A stretch of 64,000 bases of DNA, taken from Thalassospira sp. MCCC 1A03138. Its GTDB lineage: Bacteria > Pseudomonadota > Alphaproteobacteria > Rhodospirillales > Thalassospiraceae. This document shows, one piece after another, positions 1 to 10,020 of the stretch (its first letter is position 1; each line of letters begins with the position of its first letter). The position numbers and the translations under genes were made by a program. Below the pieces are notes generated by a model. It was given only the letters and a program-made list of their open reading frames with translations. It made no database searches and was not told the origin of the DNA. The DNA lies in assembly GCF_002115785.1 (NCBI RefSeq), contig NZ_JFJY01000004.1, positions 124,001-188,000 of the forward strand, read 5' to 3'.

Positions 1-2
1 AC

Positions 3-1964
3 ATTGGCGATGGGCAGGCCGCCGTCTTCAAGATGGAAAGCCACAATCACCCGTCCTTTATCGAACCCTATCAGGGTGCGGCAACAGGCGTTGGCGGCAT
101 CATGCGCGATGTCTTCACCATGGGTGCCCGTCCGGTCGCAAACCTCAATGCACTGCGCTTTGGCGAACCGGATCATCCGAAAACCCGCCACCTGCTTAGC
201 GGCGTGGTCGAGGGTATTGGCGGTTACGGCAACTGCATGGGTGTGCCGACCATCGGTGGGGAAACCAATTTCCACGCATCGTATAACGGCAATATCCTGG
301 TCAATGCGATGACCGTGGGTCTGGCCGATGCCGACAACATCTTCTATTCCGCAGCAGCCGGTATCGGAAACCCGGTTGTCTATGTCGGTTCGAAAACCGG
401 TCGAGACGGTATCCATGGTGCGACCATGGCCTCGGCCGAGTTTGATGATGACAGCGATGAAAAACGTCCTACCGTTCAGGTCGGCGATCCGTTCACCGAA
501 AAGCTTCTGCTGGAAGCCTGCCTTGAACTGATGGCGACCGACATGATCGTCGCAATTCAGGACATGGGCGCGGCCGGTCTGACATCCTCCTCGTTCGAAA
601 TGGCGTCCAAGGGTGGTGTCGGTGTCGAACTGTGGCTTGATAAAGTCCCGATGCGCGAAGAAGGCATGACCCCCTACGAACTGATGCTTTCAGAATCGCA
701 GGAACGCATGCTGATGGTCCTGAAACCCGGTTGCGAAGACGCCGCCAAGGCGATCTTTGACAAATGGGAACTCGACTTTGCCGTCATCGGTATCCTGACT
801 GATACCAAACGCATGGTTCTGAAATGGCATGGCGAGGTTGCAGGCGACCTGCCGATTGACCCGCTGGCCGAGGCATCGCCTGAATATGACCGTCCGTGGG
901 AACCGACCCCGAAGCAGGACCGTATTGATCCGGCCAGCATTTCGGGCAAGGTCAGCCATGTCGATGCGCTTAAAACCCTGATGGCGTCGTCCGATCTGGC
1001 ATCGCGTCGCTGGATCTGGGAACAGTATGACCATCTGGTCATGGGCAACACGATTGTCCGCCCGGGTGGTGATGCCGGTGTCGTGCGCGTTTCGGGCACG
1101 AACAAGGGCATTGCAGCCACCACCGACTGCACCCCTCGCTATGTCATGGCCGATCCGGTCGAGGGCGGCAAACAGGCCGTTGCCGAAGCCTATCGCAATC
1201 TGGTTGCAACTGGTGCCAAGCCGCTTGCGATCACGGATAACATGAATTTCGGCAACCCGGAACGCCCGCGCATCATGGGTCAGTTTGTTGGCGCTTGTCA
1301 GGGCATTGCCGAGGCCTGCATCGCACTCGACTTCCCGGTCGTTTCGGGCAACGTGTCGCTGTATAACGAAACCAATGGCGTCGGTATCATGCCGACCCCG
1401 GCAATCGGCGGCGTTGGGGTGATTTCCGATCTGGGCCATCATGCCACCATCGCCATCAAACGCGATGACAGTGCGTTGATCATGATCGGTGCCGCGACCG
1501 GTGAACTTGGTCAGTCGCTGTATCTTAAAACCATTGAGGGCCGCGAAGAAGGCGCCCCGCCGCCGGTCGACCTGAATGCGGAAAAACGGGCTGGTACGCT
1601 GGTGCGCGAACTGATCGAGCTTGGTTTGGTACGTACTTGCCATGATATCGCCGATGGCGGCCTTCTGGTTGCAGTTGCCGAGATGAGCCTTGCCGGCAAT
1701 ATCGGTGCCGACCTGCACCTGCCGGAATCCGGCAGCGAAGTCGCATGGCTGTTTGGCGAGGATCAGGGCCGTTATGTGATCGCCACCCGCGATCCGGACA
1801 AGGTCCTGAACGCGGCGGGCAGCGCAAATGTCGCCGCGGTCATCATCGGTCAGGCCGGGGGCGATGCGGTTACCATTGATGGTGGTGCCAAGGTATCCCT
1901 TGCCGAACTGCGCCAACTGAACGAAGGCTGGATGCCATCCTATATGGCAGAAGCTGCTCAGTAA
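3..1964 (+). CDS. purL: Phosphoribosylformylglycinamidine synthase subunit PurL (5' truncated by window)
   Basis: This is the large catalytic subunit of FGAM synthase, the ATP-dependent step of purine synthesis that converts FGAR and ammonia to FGAM. The frame is already open at the window edge and soon reaches the family signature KMESHNHPS, where the His is catalytic, followed by the Gly-rich ATP/Mg loops. About 650 residues are visible, which fits a small-form PurL of roughly 730 residues that works with PurS and PurQ; those two genes are not in view. The C terminus is intact and is followed by a strong hairpin terminator. The true start lies upstream of the window. Confidence 0.96.
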   Translation: MGDGQAAVFKMESHNHPSFIEPYQGAATGVGGIMRDVFTMGARPVANLNALRFGEPDHPKTRHLLSGVVEGIGGYGNCMGVPTIGGETNFHASYNGNILVNAMTVGLADADNIFYSAAAGIGNPVVYVGSKTGRDGIHGATMASAEFDDDSDEKRPTVQVGDPFTEKLLLEACLELMATDMIVAIQDMGAAGLTSSSFEMASKGGVGVELWLDKVPMREEGMTPYELMLSESQERMLMVLKPGCEDAAKAIFDKWELDFAVIGILTDTKRMVLKWHGEVAGDLPIDPLAEASPEYDRPWEPTPKQDRIDPASISGKVSHVDALKTLMASSDLASRRWIWEQYDHLVMGNTIVRPGGDAGVVRVSGTNKGIAATTDCTPRYVMADPVEGGKQAVAEAYRNLVATGAKPLAITDNMNFGNPERPRIMGQFVGACQGIAEACIALDFPVVSGNVSLYNETNGVGIMPTPAIGGVGVISDLGHHATIAIKRDDSALIMIGAATGELGQSLYLKTIEGREEGAPPPVDLNAEKRAGTLVRELIELGLVRTCHDIADGGLLVAVAEMSLAGNIGADLHLPESGSEVAWLFGEDQGRYVIATRDPDKVLNAAGSANVAAVIIGQAGGDAVTIDGGAKVSLAELRQLNEGWMPSYMAEAAQ

Positions 1965-1984
1965 GCTGCCTTCGCGACAAAACC

Positions 1985-2016
1985 AAAACCCCGTTAGAGA
2001 AATCTGGCGGGGTTTT
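1985..2016 (+). terminator. Rho-independent terminator of purL
   Basis: A 9-bp perfect stem (AAAACCCCG paired with CGGGGTTTT) around a 14-base loop lies 20 bases after the purL stop. The right arm ends in four T. The A-rich left arm may let it work in both directions, ending the convergent gene that stops at 2042 as well. Confidence 0.8.
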
Positions 2017-2041
2017 GTGCTTTGGCCCGGTTCGGTTCAAA

Positions 2042-2671
2042 TTAACGCAAATCTGCCGCCAGCCCCCGCAAAATGGCCGTCGTTTGGGCATCGGCTGGCA
2101 ACAGGGTTGCGATAGCAAGTTCGGACAATGTGACCTCGACCGGAGTGCCAAAGACCGTGGTTGTGCTAACAAAGCGCAATTCACCGGCGTCACTTTGCAA
2201 AACCAGCGGCACGACAAGCCCGGACAGATCCCCTGCCCCGTCAGCGGCACCGGGTTCGTCTGCATTTTCGGGCGCACGGTAACGGCTGGCCTCGTCATAA
2301 AGGCCGCGCAGTTTCGCATCTGCTGTCACTGCAATCTGGCGGCGCCATCGGTCCAGTAAATGGTCGCGCCATTCGACGTAATTCACTACCCGGGGTGCAA
2401 GCCCGTTTGGATGCAGGCTCAGCCGCAGGATATTGACCGGCGGCCAAAGAGATTCCAGGTCAACCCTGCCAATCAACAGGGGCACAATCCGGTTTGCGGC
2501 CACCATGTACCAGTGCCGATCCATTGCCAGCGCCGGATAAGGCTCATGTGCAGCCAATATCAGATCCACCGCCGCCCGGATTGCAGCCGACTGATCGGTG
2601 CCAAGATCATGTTCGGCATAGATCGGCGCAAAGCCCCCCGCAATGAGCATCGCATTCCTTGTCGGCAGCAT
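2042..2671 (-). pseudogene. MmyB-like ligand-binding domain protein, helix-turn-helix part missing
   Basis: The 209 residues match the C-terminal sensor half (MmyB-like domain) of XRE-family regulators. They begin at the usual linker (RNAMLIAGGFAP) and carry the family motifs AHEPYPALAMDRHW and VAANR. A complete member is about 270 residues with an N-terminal helix-turn-helix of some 60 residues. Here the frame meets a TGA about 13 codons before the ATG, and no helix-turn-helix is seen in the neighbouring frames. It is either a 5'-deleted remnant or a stand-alone ligand-binding protein. It is divergent from the periplasmic binding protein gene at 2723, whose promoter may occupy the deletion point. 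The family call is secure, its status is not. Confidence 0.7.
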
Positions 2672-2722
2672 CCTGACGCCCCATGTCTTCTGTAAGGTAC
2701 AGAAGCATCATCAGGGGCCAGA

Positions 2723-3496
2723 ATGACATTTCCGGCAAGATTACTTGCCCTATTGATACTCGTCGTCGGCATGGCCTTCGCGGTCCTGATGCCGGCGACG
2801 CAAAGCCATGCCGAAACCATTTATGTCGACGAAGCCAATCCGCCTTTTATGTATCGTGCCGGGGATGAGGCCGTGGGCATTTACCCAGCCCTGATCCGTG
2901 CGATTTTCAGACATGCCAGCATAAATGTCGATGTCGTTGCCGTCCCTTGGAAGCGCGCCATTGAAAACCTTGACGCCAACAAGGGCGGTGTTGCCGGGAT
3001 ATACAAGAATCTTGAACGCCAGAAGAAATACGTCTTTTCCGAGCCGATCCATGTAGAACAGCTGATGCTATATCAGCGCCTGAGCACATTCAACAATCCA
3101 ACCGATATTGATGACCTGCGCGGCCAAACCGTTGGTGTCATTCGCGGATGGAGCTACGGGGATCAGATTGATGATGCACGAAAACGCGGCGTGTTTAGCG
3201 CATCCGAAGCCACCGGGGACGAACAGAATTTTCAGATGCTGGCACTTGGCCGGGTAGATACCGTCATCGCGATTGGCGAGGCCGGGGATGTCTGGGTCAA
3301 ACGGCTGGGACTAAGCGACAAGGTCGTCCGCAGCGAAACCCCGATCCGGAAAAACCCGACCTATATCGTATTCCACCGCGCATCATCGACAATATCGACG
3401 GTGACGATGATCAATCGATCCATCGAAGAACTGCGCGAAAACGGCACCCTGCAACGCATCTCTCAAGAAGTTTTGCAGGGTGCCAGCAATTATTAG
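2723..3496 (+). CDS. Periplasmic solute-binding protein, family 3-like
   Basis: The 257-residue protein starts with a clear signal peptide (hydrophobic residues about 7-24, cleavage near SHA-ET). It continues as a type-2 periplasmic binding fold: an early PPF motif, a VPWKRAIENL segment and a hinge near LRGQTVGVIRG. This family binds amino acids or other small polar solutes for ABC importers, or acts as a free-standing sensor. No permease or ATPase gene is adjacent, so its partner and ligand are unknown. The ATG is preceded by CAGGGGCCAG, which may serve as a ribosome binding site. It converges on the apbC gene. Confidence 0.8.
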   Translation: MTFPARLLALLILVVGMAFAVLMPATQSHAETIYVDEANPPFMYRAGDEAVGIYPALIRAIFRHASINVDVVAVPWKRAIENLDANKGGVAGIYKNLERQKKYVFSEPIHVEQLMLYQRLSTFNNPTDIDDLRGQTVGVIRGWSYGDQIDDARKRGVFSASEATGDEQNFQMLALGRVDTVIAIGEAGDVWVKRLGLSDKVVRSETPIRKNPTYIVFHRASSTISTVTMINRSIEELRENGTLQRISQEVLQGASNY

Positions 3497-3512
3497 GCGA
3501 AAGTCGGGCGAC

Positions 3513-4715
3513 CTAACGGAAGCTGATTTTGGGGAACAGGCTTTTCTTCGGTGCGGTTTTCGGTCCGACGCGTTCGTCAATTGCCGCAGCAATCTTGTCG
3601 GCAATCGCGGCATAGGCCTTGGAATGTTCGCCGTCCGGATCGGTATGGATGATTGGTTTGCCTTCATCCGCACCCAGCCGGATTTTAAGGTCCAACGGGA
3701 TTTCACCAAGAAACGGTACGCCCAGTTCATCGGCGGCCTTGCGTGCACCACCATGATCGAAGACATGATCGACATGGCCGCATTCCGGGCATTTATAATA
3801 GCTCATATTCTCGATCAGGCCGAGCACCGGCACATTGACCTTCCGGAACATATTAAGTCCCTTGCGCGCATCCAAAAGGGCAATGTCCTGCGGGGTGGAA
3901 ACGATCACCGCCCCCGTGACCGGCACGCGTTGAGCCATCGAAAGCTGGATATCGCCGGTGCCCGGTGGCATGTCGACGACCAGAACATCGAGTTCGCCCC
4001 AATCGCTGTCGCGCAGAAGCTGTTCGAGAGCGCCCATCGCCATCGGCCCACGCCAGATCACCGGCTGTTCTTCATCGACCATAAACCCGATAGACATGAT
4101 CCGGATGCCAAAGGCCGACGGCGGCACCATTTTGCCTTCCTTGTCGGAATGGGTTGGTTTGGCATCACGAAGGCCCATCATCCGTGGCAGGCTGGGCCCA
4201 TAGATATCGGCATCGAGAAGACCGACCTTCAACCCCTTGGCCGCCAGTGACAGCGCCAGATTGACCGAAGTGGTGGATTTCCCCACCCCGCCCTTACCCG
4301 ACGCAACCGTGATGATCGAACGGACACCCGTCATTTCGAGCGGCTTTTGCCCTGCACCTTGCGGACGTTGCCCTGCTTGCGGTGCGCCATGTTGCCCCCC
4401 ATGTGTATGACCATGAGAATGGGGATGCGAATGACCACCTTGTGCCGGGGCAGAAGCCCCATTCGGACGTTCTGCCGTAAGGGCGACACGGACTGTTGTG
4501 ACCCCGTTCACATTAGCAACGGCACGTTCCGCAGCAAGGCGCAGATCTTCAAGCGACGCCCCGCGTTGCGGGTCAACCGCGATCATGACATTCACGGTTT
4601 CGTCATGAATATCAATACCTTGCACCATACCCTTTTCGACGATACTCTTGCCGTCAGCCGGATCGATAACCGTCGAAAGGGCTTCAGTAATGCGTTCCCG
4701 GTTGGGCGAGGTCAT
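3513..4715 (-). CDS. apbC: Iron-sulfur cluster carrier protein Mrp/ApbC
   Basis: This cytosolic P-loop NTPase loads Fe-S clusters onto apo-proteins. The 400 residues hold an N-terminal MIP18/DUF59 domain (about 5-85), a linker rich in His and Gly (about 93-113), the deviant Walker A GKGGVGKST near 140, DADIYGPS, and the CPEC pair that bridges a cluster between subunits. The His-rich linker is an uncommon extra and may bind metal. The start is supported by GGAG eight bases upstream. It is transcribed divergently from hflK across a 276-bp region. Confidence 0.95.
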   Translation of the reverse strand: MTSPNRERITEALSTVIDPADGKSIVEKGMVQGIDIHDETVNVMIAVDPQRGASLEDLRLAAERAVANVNGVTTVRVALTAERPNGASAPAQGGHSHPHSHGHTHGGQHGAPQAGQRPQGAGQKPLEMTGVRSIITVASGKGGVGKSTTSVNLALSLAAKGLKVGLLDADIYGPSLPRMMGLRDAKPTHSDKEGKMVPPSAFGIRIMSIGFMVDEEQPVIWRGPMAMGALEQLLRDSDWGELDVLVVDMPPGTGDIQLSMAQRVPVTGAVIVSTPQDIALLDARKGLNMFRKVNVPVLGLIENMSYYKCPECGHVDHVFDHGGARKAADELGVPFLGEIPLDLKIRLGADEGKPIIHTDPDGEHSKAYAAIADKIAAAIDERVGPKTAPKKSLFPKISFR

Positions 4716-4991
4716 ATTGCAGTCTCCGAAAAATGGCTTAAGTCCGTGATCGCACAGAACTTGCAGGCGCGTATCGTTGTTTTGCGAGGCAAGCTGTCAT
4801 ATAAGGCCTTAGGGTGTGGCCCCATTAATTACATGCAACGCCGTCCGGATAAAAGGATTGAGACGGAACTTGATGCGCAGATAGGTCAGATGACCGCGAT
4901 AAGCAAGCAATAGGCATGTCATTAATGGGCTCATGTCCCAAGATCGGTAAGCATAAATAAACACCGAACGGCAAGAAGAGGAAGACACTCG

Positions 4992-6125
4992 ATGCCTTGG
5001 AATTCACAAGGGGGCGGCGGCCCCTGGGGTGGTGGCGGAAACAATGGCGGCGGCCGCAATCCGTGGGGACAGCGTCCTCAGGGTGGCGGTGGCGGCGGTG
5101 GTAACACGCCCCCCGATTTTGATGAAATGATTCGCAAAAGCCAGGAACGCTTGAAGCGGCTGTTCCCCGGTGGTGGTGGCTATAAGGGCTTTGTCCTGAT
5201 CGGTATCGCCATAGTCGGGTTGTGGCTTTTGACAGGTTTCTATCGCGTCCAACCGGGTGAACAGGGTGTAACACTTCTGTTTGGCAAATGGGTTGGCACG
5301 ACGGGCCCGGGTCTGAATTATTTCCTGCCCGCCCCGATTGGCGAAGTGATCAAGCCGAACGTCGAACGCACCAACCAGATTGAAATCGGTTATCGCGGTA
5401 CCGGCAATGCCGGAACCGGCGGTGCGCGTGACGTCCCGGAAGAAAGCCTGATGCTGACCGGTGACCAGAACATCATCGACATTGATTATGTCGTTCAGTG
5501 GCGCATCAGCGATGCCGGTGCCTATCTGTTTAATGTTCGTGATCCGGAAAACACCATCAAGCTTGCCGCAGAAAGTGCAATCCGCGAAGTCATTGGCAAA
5601 ACCAATCTGGAAGAAGCCTTGACCGTTGGTCGTGTCCGTGTTGAAGAACAGACACGCACCCTGCTGCAATCCATTATGGATGGCTATGCGTCGGGTATTT
5701 TCATTGCAGAAGTGAAAATGCAGAAAGTGGATCCGCCGCGTGACGTTATCGATGCGTTCAACGACGTGCAGCGTGCCCGTCAGGACCGTGACCGTTCCCA
5801 GAACGAAGCACTGGCCTATCGCAACGACATCATCCCGCGTGCAAAGGGTGAAGCCGAACGTATGGTTCTTGAAGCTCGCGCCTACAAGGATCAGGTTGTG
5901 AAGAATGCCCAGGGTGAAGCCGAACGCTTTACCTCGGTCTATAATTCCTATCTGACCGCGAAGGATGTCACCACGCGTCGTCTGTATCTTGAAACCATGC
6001 AGGATGTTCTGAAGAACTCCAACAAGGTCATTCTCGATCAGAAGGGTGAAGGTGCCAATGGCGTGGTTCCGTACCTGCCGTTGCCCGAAATCCAGAAACG
6101 CACGAACGCAGGAGGCAACAACTAA
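4992..6125 (+). CDS. hflK: Membrane protease regulator HflK
   Basis: This SPFH/band-7 protein forms with HflC the large periplasmic cage around the FtsH protease. The 377 residues have the typical Gly-, Asn- and Pro-rich N terminus (about 1-40), one transmembrane helix (about 70-88, FVLIGIAIVGLWLLTGF), the band-7 domain beginning VQPGEQGVTLLFG, and a long coiled coil rich in Ala, Glu and Arg. AGAGGA lies upstream of the ATG. Its TAA shares one base with the hflC start, which indicates translational coupling. Confidence 0.97.
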   Translation: MPWNSQGGGGPWGGGGNNGGGRNPWGQRPQGGGGGGGNTPPDFDEMIRKSQERLKRLFPGGGGYKGFVLIGIAIVGLWLLTGFYRVQPGEQGVTLLFGKWVGTTGPGLNYFLPAPIGEVIKPNVERTNQIEIGYRGTGNAGTGGARDVPEESLMLTGDQNIIDIDYVVQWRISDAGAYLFNVRDPENTIKLAAESAIREVIGKTNLEEALTVGRVRVEEQTRTLLQSIMDGYASGIFIAEVKMQKVDPPRDVIDAFNDVQRARQDRDRSQNEALAYRNDIIPRAKGEAERMVLEARAYKDQVVKNAQGEAERFTSVYNSYLTAKDVTTRRLYLETMQDVLKNSNKVILDQKGEGANGVVPYLPLPEIQKRTNAGGNN

Positions 6126-6997
6126 TGGCAAGTCCTAAACTTATTGCCACCGGCGTCGTTGTCGTCATCGCGGCCGTGGTTGCATCCATGTGCATGTTCA
6201 CCGTCCGTCAGGACCAGCAGGCACTGGTGCTTCAGTTCGGTAATCCGGTCCATGCGGTTTCCGAACCGGGTCTTCATTTCAAACTGCCGATCCAGAATGT
6301 GGAATATTATGAGCGCCGCATTCTGGAACTTGATCCGCCGGTTCAGCAGGTTCTGCTGTCGGACCAGAAGCGTGTCAACGTCGACAGTTTTGCCCGCTGG
6401 AAAATCGTTGATCCGCTGCAGTTCCGTCAGCGCGCAACCAATGCAGCCAACTTTGTTCAGCTGTTTGGCCAGCGTCTGAACTCGGTCATCCGTGGTGAAC
6501 TTGCACAGGCCCCGCTTGTGTCACTTCTGTCGGATAACCGGTCGCAGATCATGGAAAAAATCCAGGCAACGCTGGTCGAGCCGGCAAAAGAATTCGGTGT
6601 CGAACTGATAGATGTTCGTATCGGCCGTACCGACCTTCCGCAGGAAACCTCGCAGGCGGTGTATAACCGTATGCGTTCTTCGCGTATCGCAGAAGCCGCA
6701 CAGCTTCGTGCCGAAGGTGAAGAGCTCAAGGCGAAAATTCAGGCCGAAGCGGATCGTGAACGCGTCGGCATTCTGGCTGAAGCCCGCCGTCAGGCAGAAG
6801 TTCTGCGCGGTGAAGGTGACGGTCAGCGGAACATCGTTCTGGGTGAAGCCTATGGCAAGGATGCCGGTTTCTTCGAGTTCTATCGTTCGCTGGAAGCCTA
6901 TCGTGAGGCCCTTTCGGATGGCTCGACCATGGTGATTTCACCGGATTCCGAATTCTTCCAGTACTTTAATAACTCCACGCCTAGCGCAACGCGCTAG
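6125..6997 (+). CDS. hflC: Membrane protease regulator HflC
   Basis: HflC is the partner of HflK in the FtsH-modulating SPFH complex. Its 290 residues consist of an N-terminal membrane anchor (about 5-25), the band-7 core (VRQDQQALVLQFG near the start), and a helical region rich in Glu, Ala and Arg ending in a short tail. It overlaps the hflK stop by one base. A very strong terminator follows 26 bases after its stop, so hflKC is probably a two-gene transcript. Confidence 0.97.
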   Translation: MASPKLIATGVVVVIAAVVASMCMFTVRQDQQALVLQFGNPVHAVSEPGLHFKLPIQNVEYYERRILELDPPVQQVLLSDQKRVNVDSFARWKIVDPLQFRQRATNAANFVQLFGQRLNSVIRGELAQAPLVSLLSDNRSQIMEKIQATLVEPAKEFGVELIDVRIGRTDLPQETSQAVYNRMRSSRIAEAAQLRAEGEELKAKIQAEADRERVGILAEARRQAEVLRGEGDGQRNIVLGEAYGKDAGFFEFYRSLEAYREALSDGSTMVISPDSEFFQYFNNSTPSATR

Positions 6998-7023
6998 ACA
7001 AACGGGTGCTGGACAAAGCACTA

Positions 7024-7058
7024 GGGCGACCGGCATAGTGTGCCGGTCGCCCTTTTTT
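7024..7058 (+). terminator. Rho-independent terminator of hflKC
   Basis: A perfect 12-bp stem, GGGCGACCGGCA with TGCCGGTCGCCC, encloses a 5-base loop and is followed by six T. It is one of the clearest terminators in the window. Confidence 0.93.
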
Positions 7059-7129
7059 GTTTGAAAATAATGTCCTGTTGATAGTTATATCGCACACAGG
7101 TTCATAGAAACGCCGGAACGTCCACGCCC

Positions 7130-7321
7130 ATGAAGGAACTCGTTACAGCTGTTCTCCTGGCCATCGCGCTGGAGGGAATGTTTTATTCGCTGTTCCCGGG
7201 CGGCGCCAAACGTGTGATGGAACTGGTGCAGGAAATCCCCGAATCCCAATTACGGATCGGCGGCCTTGTTGCCGCGGTCGTCGCCATCGCCGCGATCTGG
7301 GGTGTGCGGGTCTGGCTTTGA
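7130..7321 (+). CDS. DUF2065 family small membrane protein
   Basis: The 63-residue protein has two hydrophobic helices (about 3-22 and 44-62) separated by a short polar stretch containing ESQLRIGG. This is the pattern of the DUF2065/YjeT family, which in proteobacteria often sits next to hflC. The function is unknown. It stands between the hflKC terminator and the periplasmic protease gene, so it probably has its own promoter or shares one with the protease. Confidence 0.85.
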   Translation: MKELVTAVLLAIALEGMFYSLFPGGAKRVMELVQEIPESQLRIGGLVAAVVAIAAIWGVRVWL

Positions 7322-7539
7322 AGATAAAGTTCGGGGCCATTTCGCGCATATTTGCGCCTTCCGGTGTGCAAACACAGAAAAACCCGAGCTCTTCCTTGAT
7401 TTTTCTCAGGCTTGCCAAATTTCTGACAAACTCGGCACTAACTTGGCTAGTTAAGCGGTGCATGAACTATCCAAAAGAACAGCATCGCGTGCTGCAAAAA
7501 TTCAATACCGTGAACGCGGCAACGAACAGGATCAGACAC

Positions 7540-9036
7540 ATGCTAAAAGCATTATACAACCCGGCGCGAAGCAGATTTACGGCTGCGCTGGTGATTGTTC
7601 TTCTTGGCGTGACCAGCGTCTCGCAGATTGCGAACGCTCGCCCCGCTCCTGAAAGTTTCGCAGACCTGGCCGAAAAGCTTCTGCCCAGTGTGGTAAATAT
7701 CTCGACCAGCCAGATGGTGGCCGAACGTCAGGGACCGGACTTCCAGTTCCCTCCCGGATCGCCGTTTGAAGATCTTTTCAAGGACTTTATGGATCGCAAC
7801 GGACAAGGCGGGCAAGGCCAAGGCCAGACTCCGCAACAGCGCCGTGCGACCGCACTTGGTTCGGGCTTTATCATTTCGGCAGACGGTTACATCGTAACCA
7901 ACAACCATGTGATTGATGGTGCCGACGAAATCACGGTACGCCTGCATGATGGCGATACGCTTCCGGCGAAACTGATTGGCCGTGACCCGAAAACGGATGT
8001 CGCACTTCTCAAAGTCGAACCGGAAGACGACCTGCCCTTCGTCAAATGGGGTGATTCCGATCATTCCCGTATCGGTGATTGGGCGATGGCGATCGGCAAC
8101 CCGTTCGGCCTTGGTGGCACCGTGACCGCCGGGATCATTTCCGCACGTAACCGCGACATCAATCAGGGTCCGTATGATGACTTCATCCAGACGGATGCGT
8201 CGATCAACCGGGGCAACTCGGGCGGGCCGCTGTTCAACCTTGATGGCGATGTCATCGGCATCAACAGCGCGATCTATTCGCCGTCGGGCGGTTCGGTCGG
8301 CATAGGCTTTGCCATTCCGTCGGCTATTGCACAGTCGGTTGTTGACCAGCTTAAGGAATACGGCCGGACCCGTCGTGGCTGGCTGGGTGTTCACATCCAG
8401 ACCGTGACCGACGATATAGCTGACTCGGTCGGGCTTGATAAATCGACCGGGGCGATGGTTGCCGGCGTGTCCGATGATGGCCCGGCAAAGGCCGCTGGCA
8501 TCAAACAGGGCGACGTCATCCTGTCGTTTGACGGCAAGGAAGTCGAAAGTATGCGCCGCTTGCCGCGTATCGTTGCTGAAACCAAAATCGGCAAGGATGT
8601 CGATGTTGTAATCTGGCGTGACGGAGAAAAGAAAACCGTTCAGGTCGAACTTGGCGAACTTGAAGAAGACGTTGTCGCCACCTCGGCAGAACAGGGCGAA
8701 GAACAGGCACCGGCCGCAATTGCCGAAGCCGAAATCAAGCCGCTGGGCATGAAGATTGCCAACGTCGATGATGAACTGCGCCGCCGCTATAACCTAGCCG
8801 AAGGCACCGAGGGTGTCATCGTGACCGAAGTCAATGGTGACAGCTATGCCGCTGAAAAGGGTGTTCGCCCGGGCGACATCATTATCGAGGCATCGCACAG
8901 CTCGGTTTCCACGGTCGAGGAAGTTTCAGACGCGGTCAAAAAGGCAATGGATGATGACAAACGCACCATCCTGATGCTGATTGAAACCTCGGCAGGCCCG
9001 CGTTACTTCGGCCTGACGCTGAACAAGGAAGACTAA
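7540..9036 (+). CDS. Do-family periplasmic serine endoprotease (DegP/DegQ/MucD type)
   Basis: This HtrA-family protease and chaperone handles misfolded envelope proteins. From the chosen ATG the 498 residues begin with a signal peptide (cleavage near ANA-RPAPES). The trypsin-like domain follows, with a triad at about His123 (TNNHVID), Asp153 (TDVALL) and Ser227 (GNSGGPL), and then two PDZ domains. The frame is open further upstream to 7318, but the leader there looks unstructured. This start has AGGA nine bases before it and gives a proper signal peptide. A terminator follows. The exact paralogue (DegP or DegQ) cannot be decided here. Confidence 0.93.
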   Translation: MLKALYNPARSRFTAALVIVLLGVTSVSQIANARPAPESFADLAEKLLPSVVNISTSQMVAERQGPDFQFPPGSPFEDLFKDFMDRNGQGGQGQGQTPQQRRATALGSGFIISADGYIVTNNHVIDGADEITVRLHDGDTLPAKLIGRDPKTDVALLKVEPEDDLPFVKWGDSDHSRIGDWAMAIGNPFGLGGTVTAGIISARNRDINQGPYDDFIQTDASINRGNSGGPLFNLDGDVIGINSAIYSPSGGSVGIGFAIPSAIAQSVVDQLKEYGRTRRGWLGVHIQTVTDDIADSVGLDKSTGAMVAGVSDDGPAKAAGIKQGDVILSFDGKEVESMRRLPRIVAETKIGKDVDVVIWRDGEKKTVQVELGELEEDVVATSAEQGEEQAPAAIAEAEIKPLGMKIANVDDELRRRYNLAEGTEGVIVTEVNGDSYAAEKGVRPGDIIIEASHSSVSTVEEVSDAVKKAMDDDKRTILMLIETSAGPRYFGLTLNKED

Positions 9037-9069
9037 GACCTTCTGGTCTTGCTTTCCCAAAATCAAAAA

Positions 9070-9096
9070 GGGCGGCCTTTACTGGCCGCCCTTTTT
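9070..9096 (+). terminator. Rho-independent terminator of the Do protease gene
   Basis: GGGCGGCC pairs with GGCCGCCC over a 6-base loop and is followed by five T. A-tracts on the left side could also make it useful for the convergent serB transcript. Confidence 0.88.
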
Positions 9097-9129
9097 GCAT
9101 TCCGGCTTACGGGTTTATAAATACCGTGA

Positions 9130-10020
9130 TCAGATCACAAAATCGGATTTGGCATATCCTTGCAGATACAGCAGCGCGGTCAGATCGCCATGATTGATGC
9201 AGATGCGTGCCTGTTCCTGAACCGATGGTTTGGCGTGAAATGCCACACCGGTTCCGGCCAGTGAAATCATCTGCAGATCATTGGCACCATCGCCAACCGC
9301 AATGGCATCCTCAACACCGAGGCCCTGCTCGGCCGACAGTTTTTCAAGCGCATCAACCTTGGCCTGACGGTCCAGAACCGGTTTCTTAACCTTGCCGGTC
9401 AATGTGCCGTCTTTGGTGATCAGCACATTGGCCTGATCAAAATCAAAGCCCAGTTCACGACGCACGGCACCGGTAAAGAAATCAAACCCGCCCGACACAA
9501 GGGCGGCAAAGGCACCATTGGCCTTCATGGTTGCCACCAGCGCTTTGGCCCCGCCGGTATATTCAACGGTTTTCCATGCCTCGGCCAGCATTTCGGTCGA
9601 CATACCATCCAGCAGCCCGACTCGTTCATCAAGGGCGGCCTCGAAATCAAGTTCGCCATTCATCGCACGCGCGGTTATCGCCGCAACCCGGTCCTTGACC
9701 CCGGCAAAGGCCGCCAGCTCATCAAGCGTTTCACCGGTGACCATGGTACTATCCATATCCGCAATCAGCAATTTCTTGCGCCGCGTTTTGGCAGTCTGGG
9801 TCACGGCATCAACACCAAGACCGGCATCACGTAACGCCGTATCGGCAATATCAAGGCTCAGCCCGGCAAAGCCAATATCGCACGCCTCGCCCGCCGCCAG
9901 CCACGAAACATCCCCGACACGCGCCCCGGCCCCGGCCAGAACGGTTTTGGCACGCGCGGCAATATCGTCACCTAACGCGTTCGAATTGGGGGCAGCGATC
10001 AGGGTAAGGACCAGATCCAT
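9130..10020 (-). CDS. serB: Phosphoserine phosphatase SerB
   Basis: SerB performs the last step of serine synthesis, dephosphorylating L-phosphoserine. It is a HAD enzyme: the nucleophile motif DMDSTMV is followed by a helical cap and then the downstream SGGFDFF and GDGANDLQM motifs. A short regulatory-type N-terminal domain precedes it. The start at MDLVLTL is preferred over an ATG 21 bases upstream because AAGGAG lies ten bases before it. It is convergent with the protease gene and divergent from miaA. Confidence 0.94.
   Translation of the reverse strand: MDLVLTLIAAPNSNALGDDIAARAKTVLAGAGARVGDVSWLAAGEACDIGFAGLSLDIADTALRDAGLGVDAVTQTAKTRRKKLLIADMDSTMVTGETLDELAAFAGVKDRVAAITARAMNGELDFEAALDERVGLLDGMSTEMLAEAWKTVEYTGGAKALVATMKANGAFAALVSGGFDFFTGAVRRELGFDFDQANVLITKDGTLTGKVKKPVLDRQAKVDALEKLSAEQGLGVEDAIAVGDGANDLQMISLAGTGVAFHAKPSVQEQARICINHGDLTALLYLQGYAKSDFVI

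Noticed and set aside
690-1916. Long open frame of 408 codons antisense to purL
   Set aside because: It lies entirely within purL on the other strand; codon bias of a GC-rich gene produces such shadows, and the translation resembles no protein family.
5004-6131. 375-codon open frame antisense to hflK
   Set aside because: It mirrors hflK, whose domains are unmistakable. The antisense translation has no recognisable motif.
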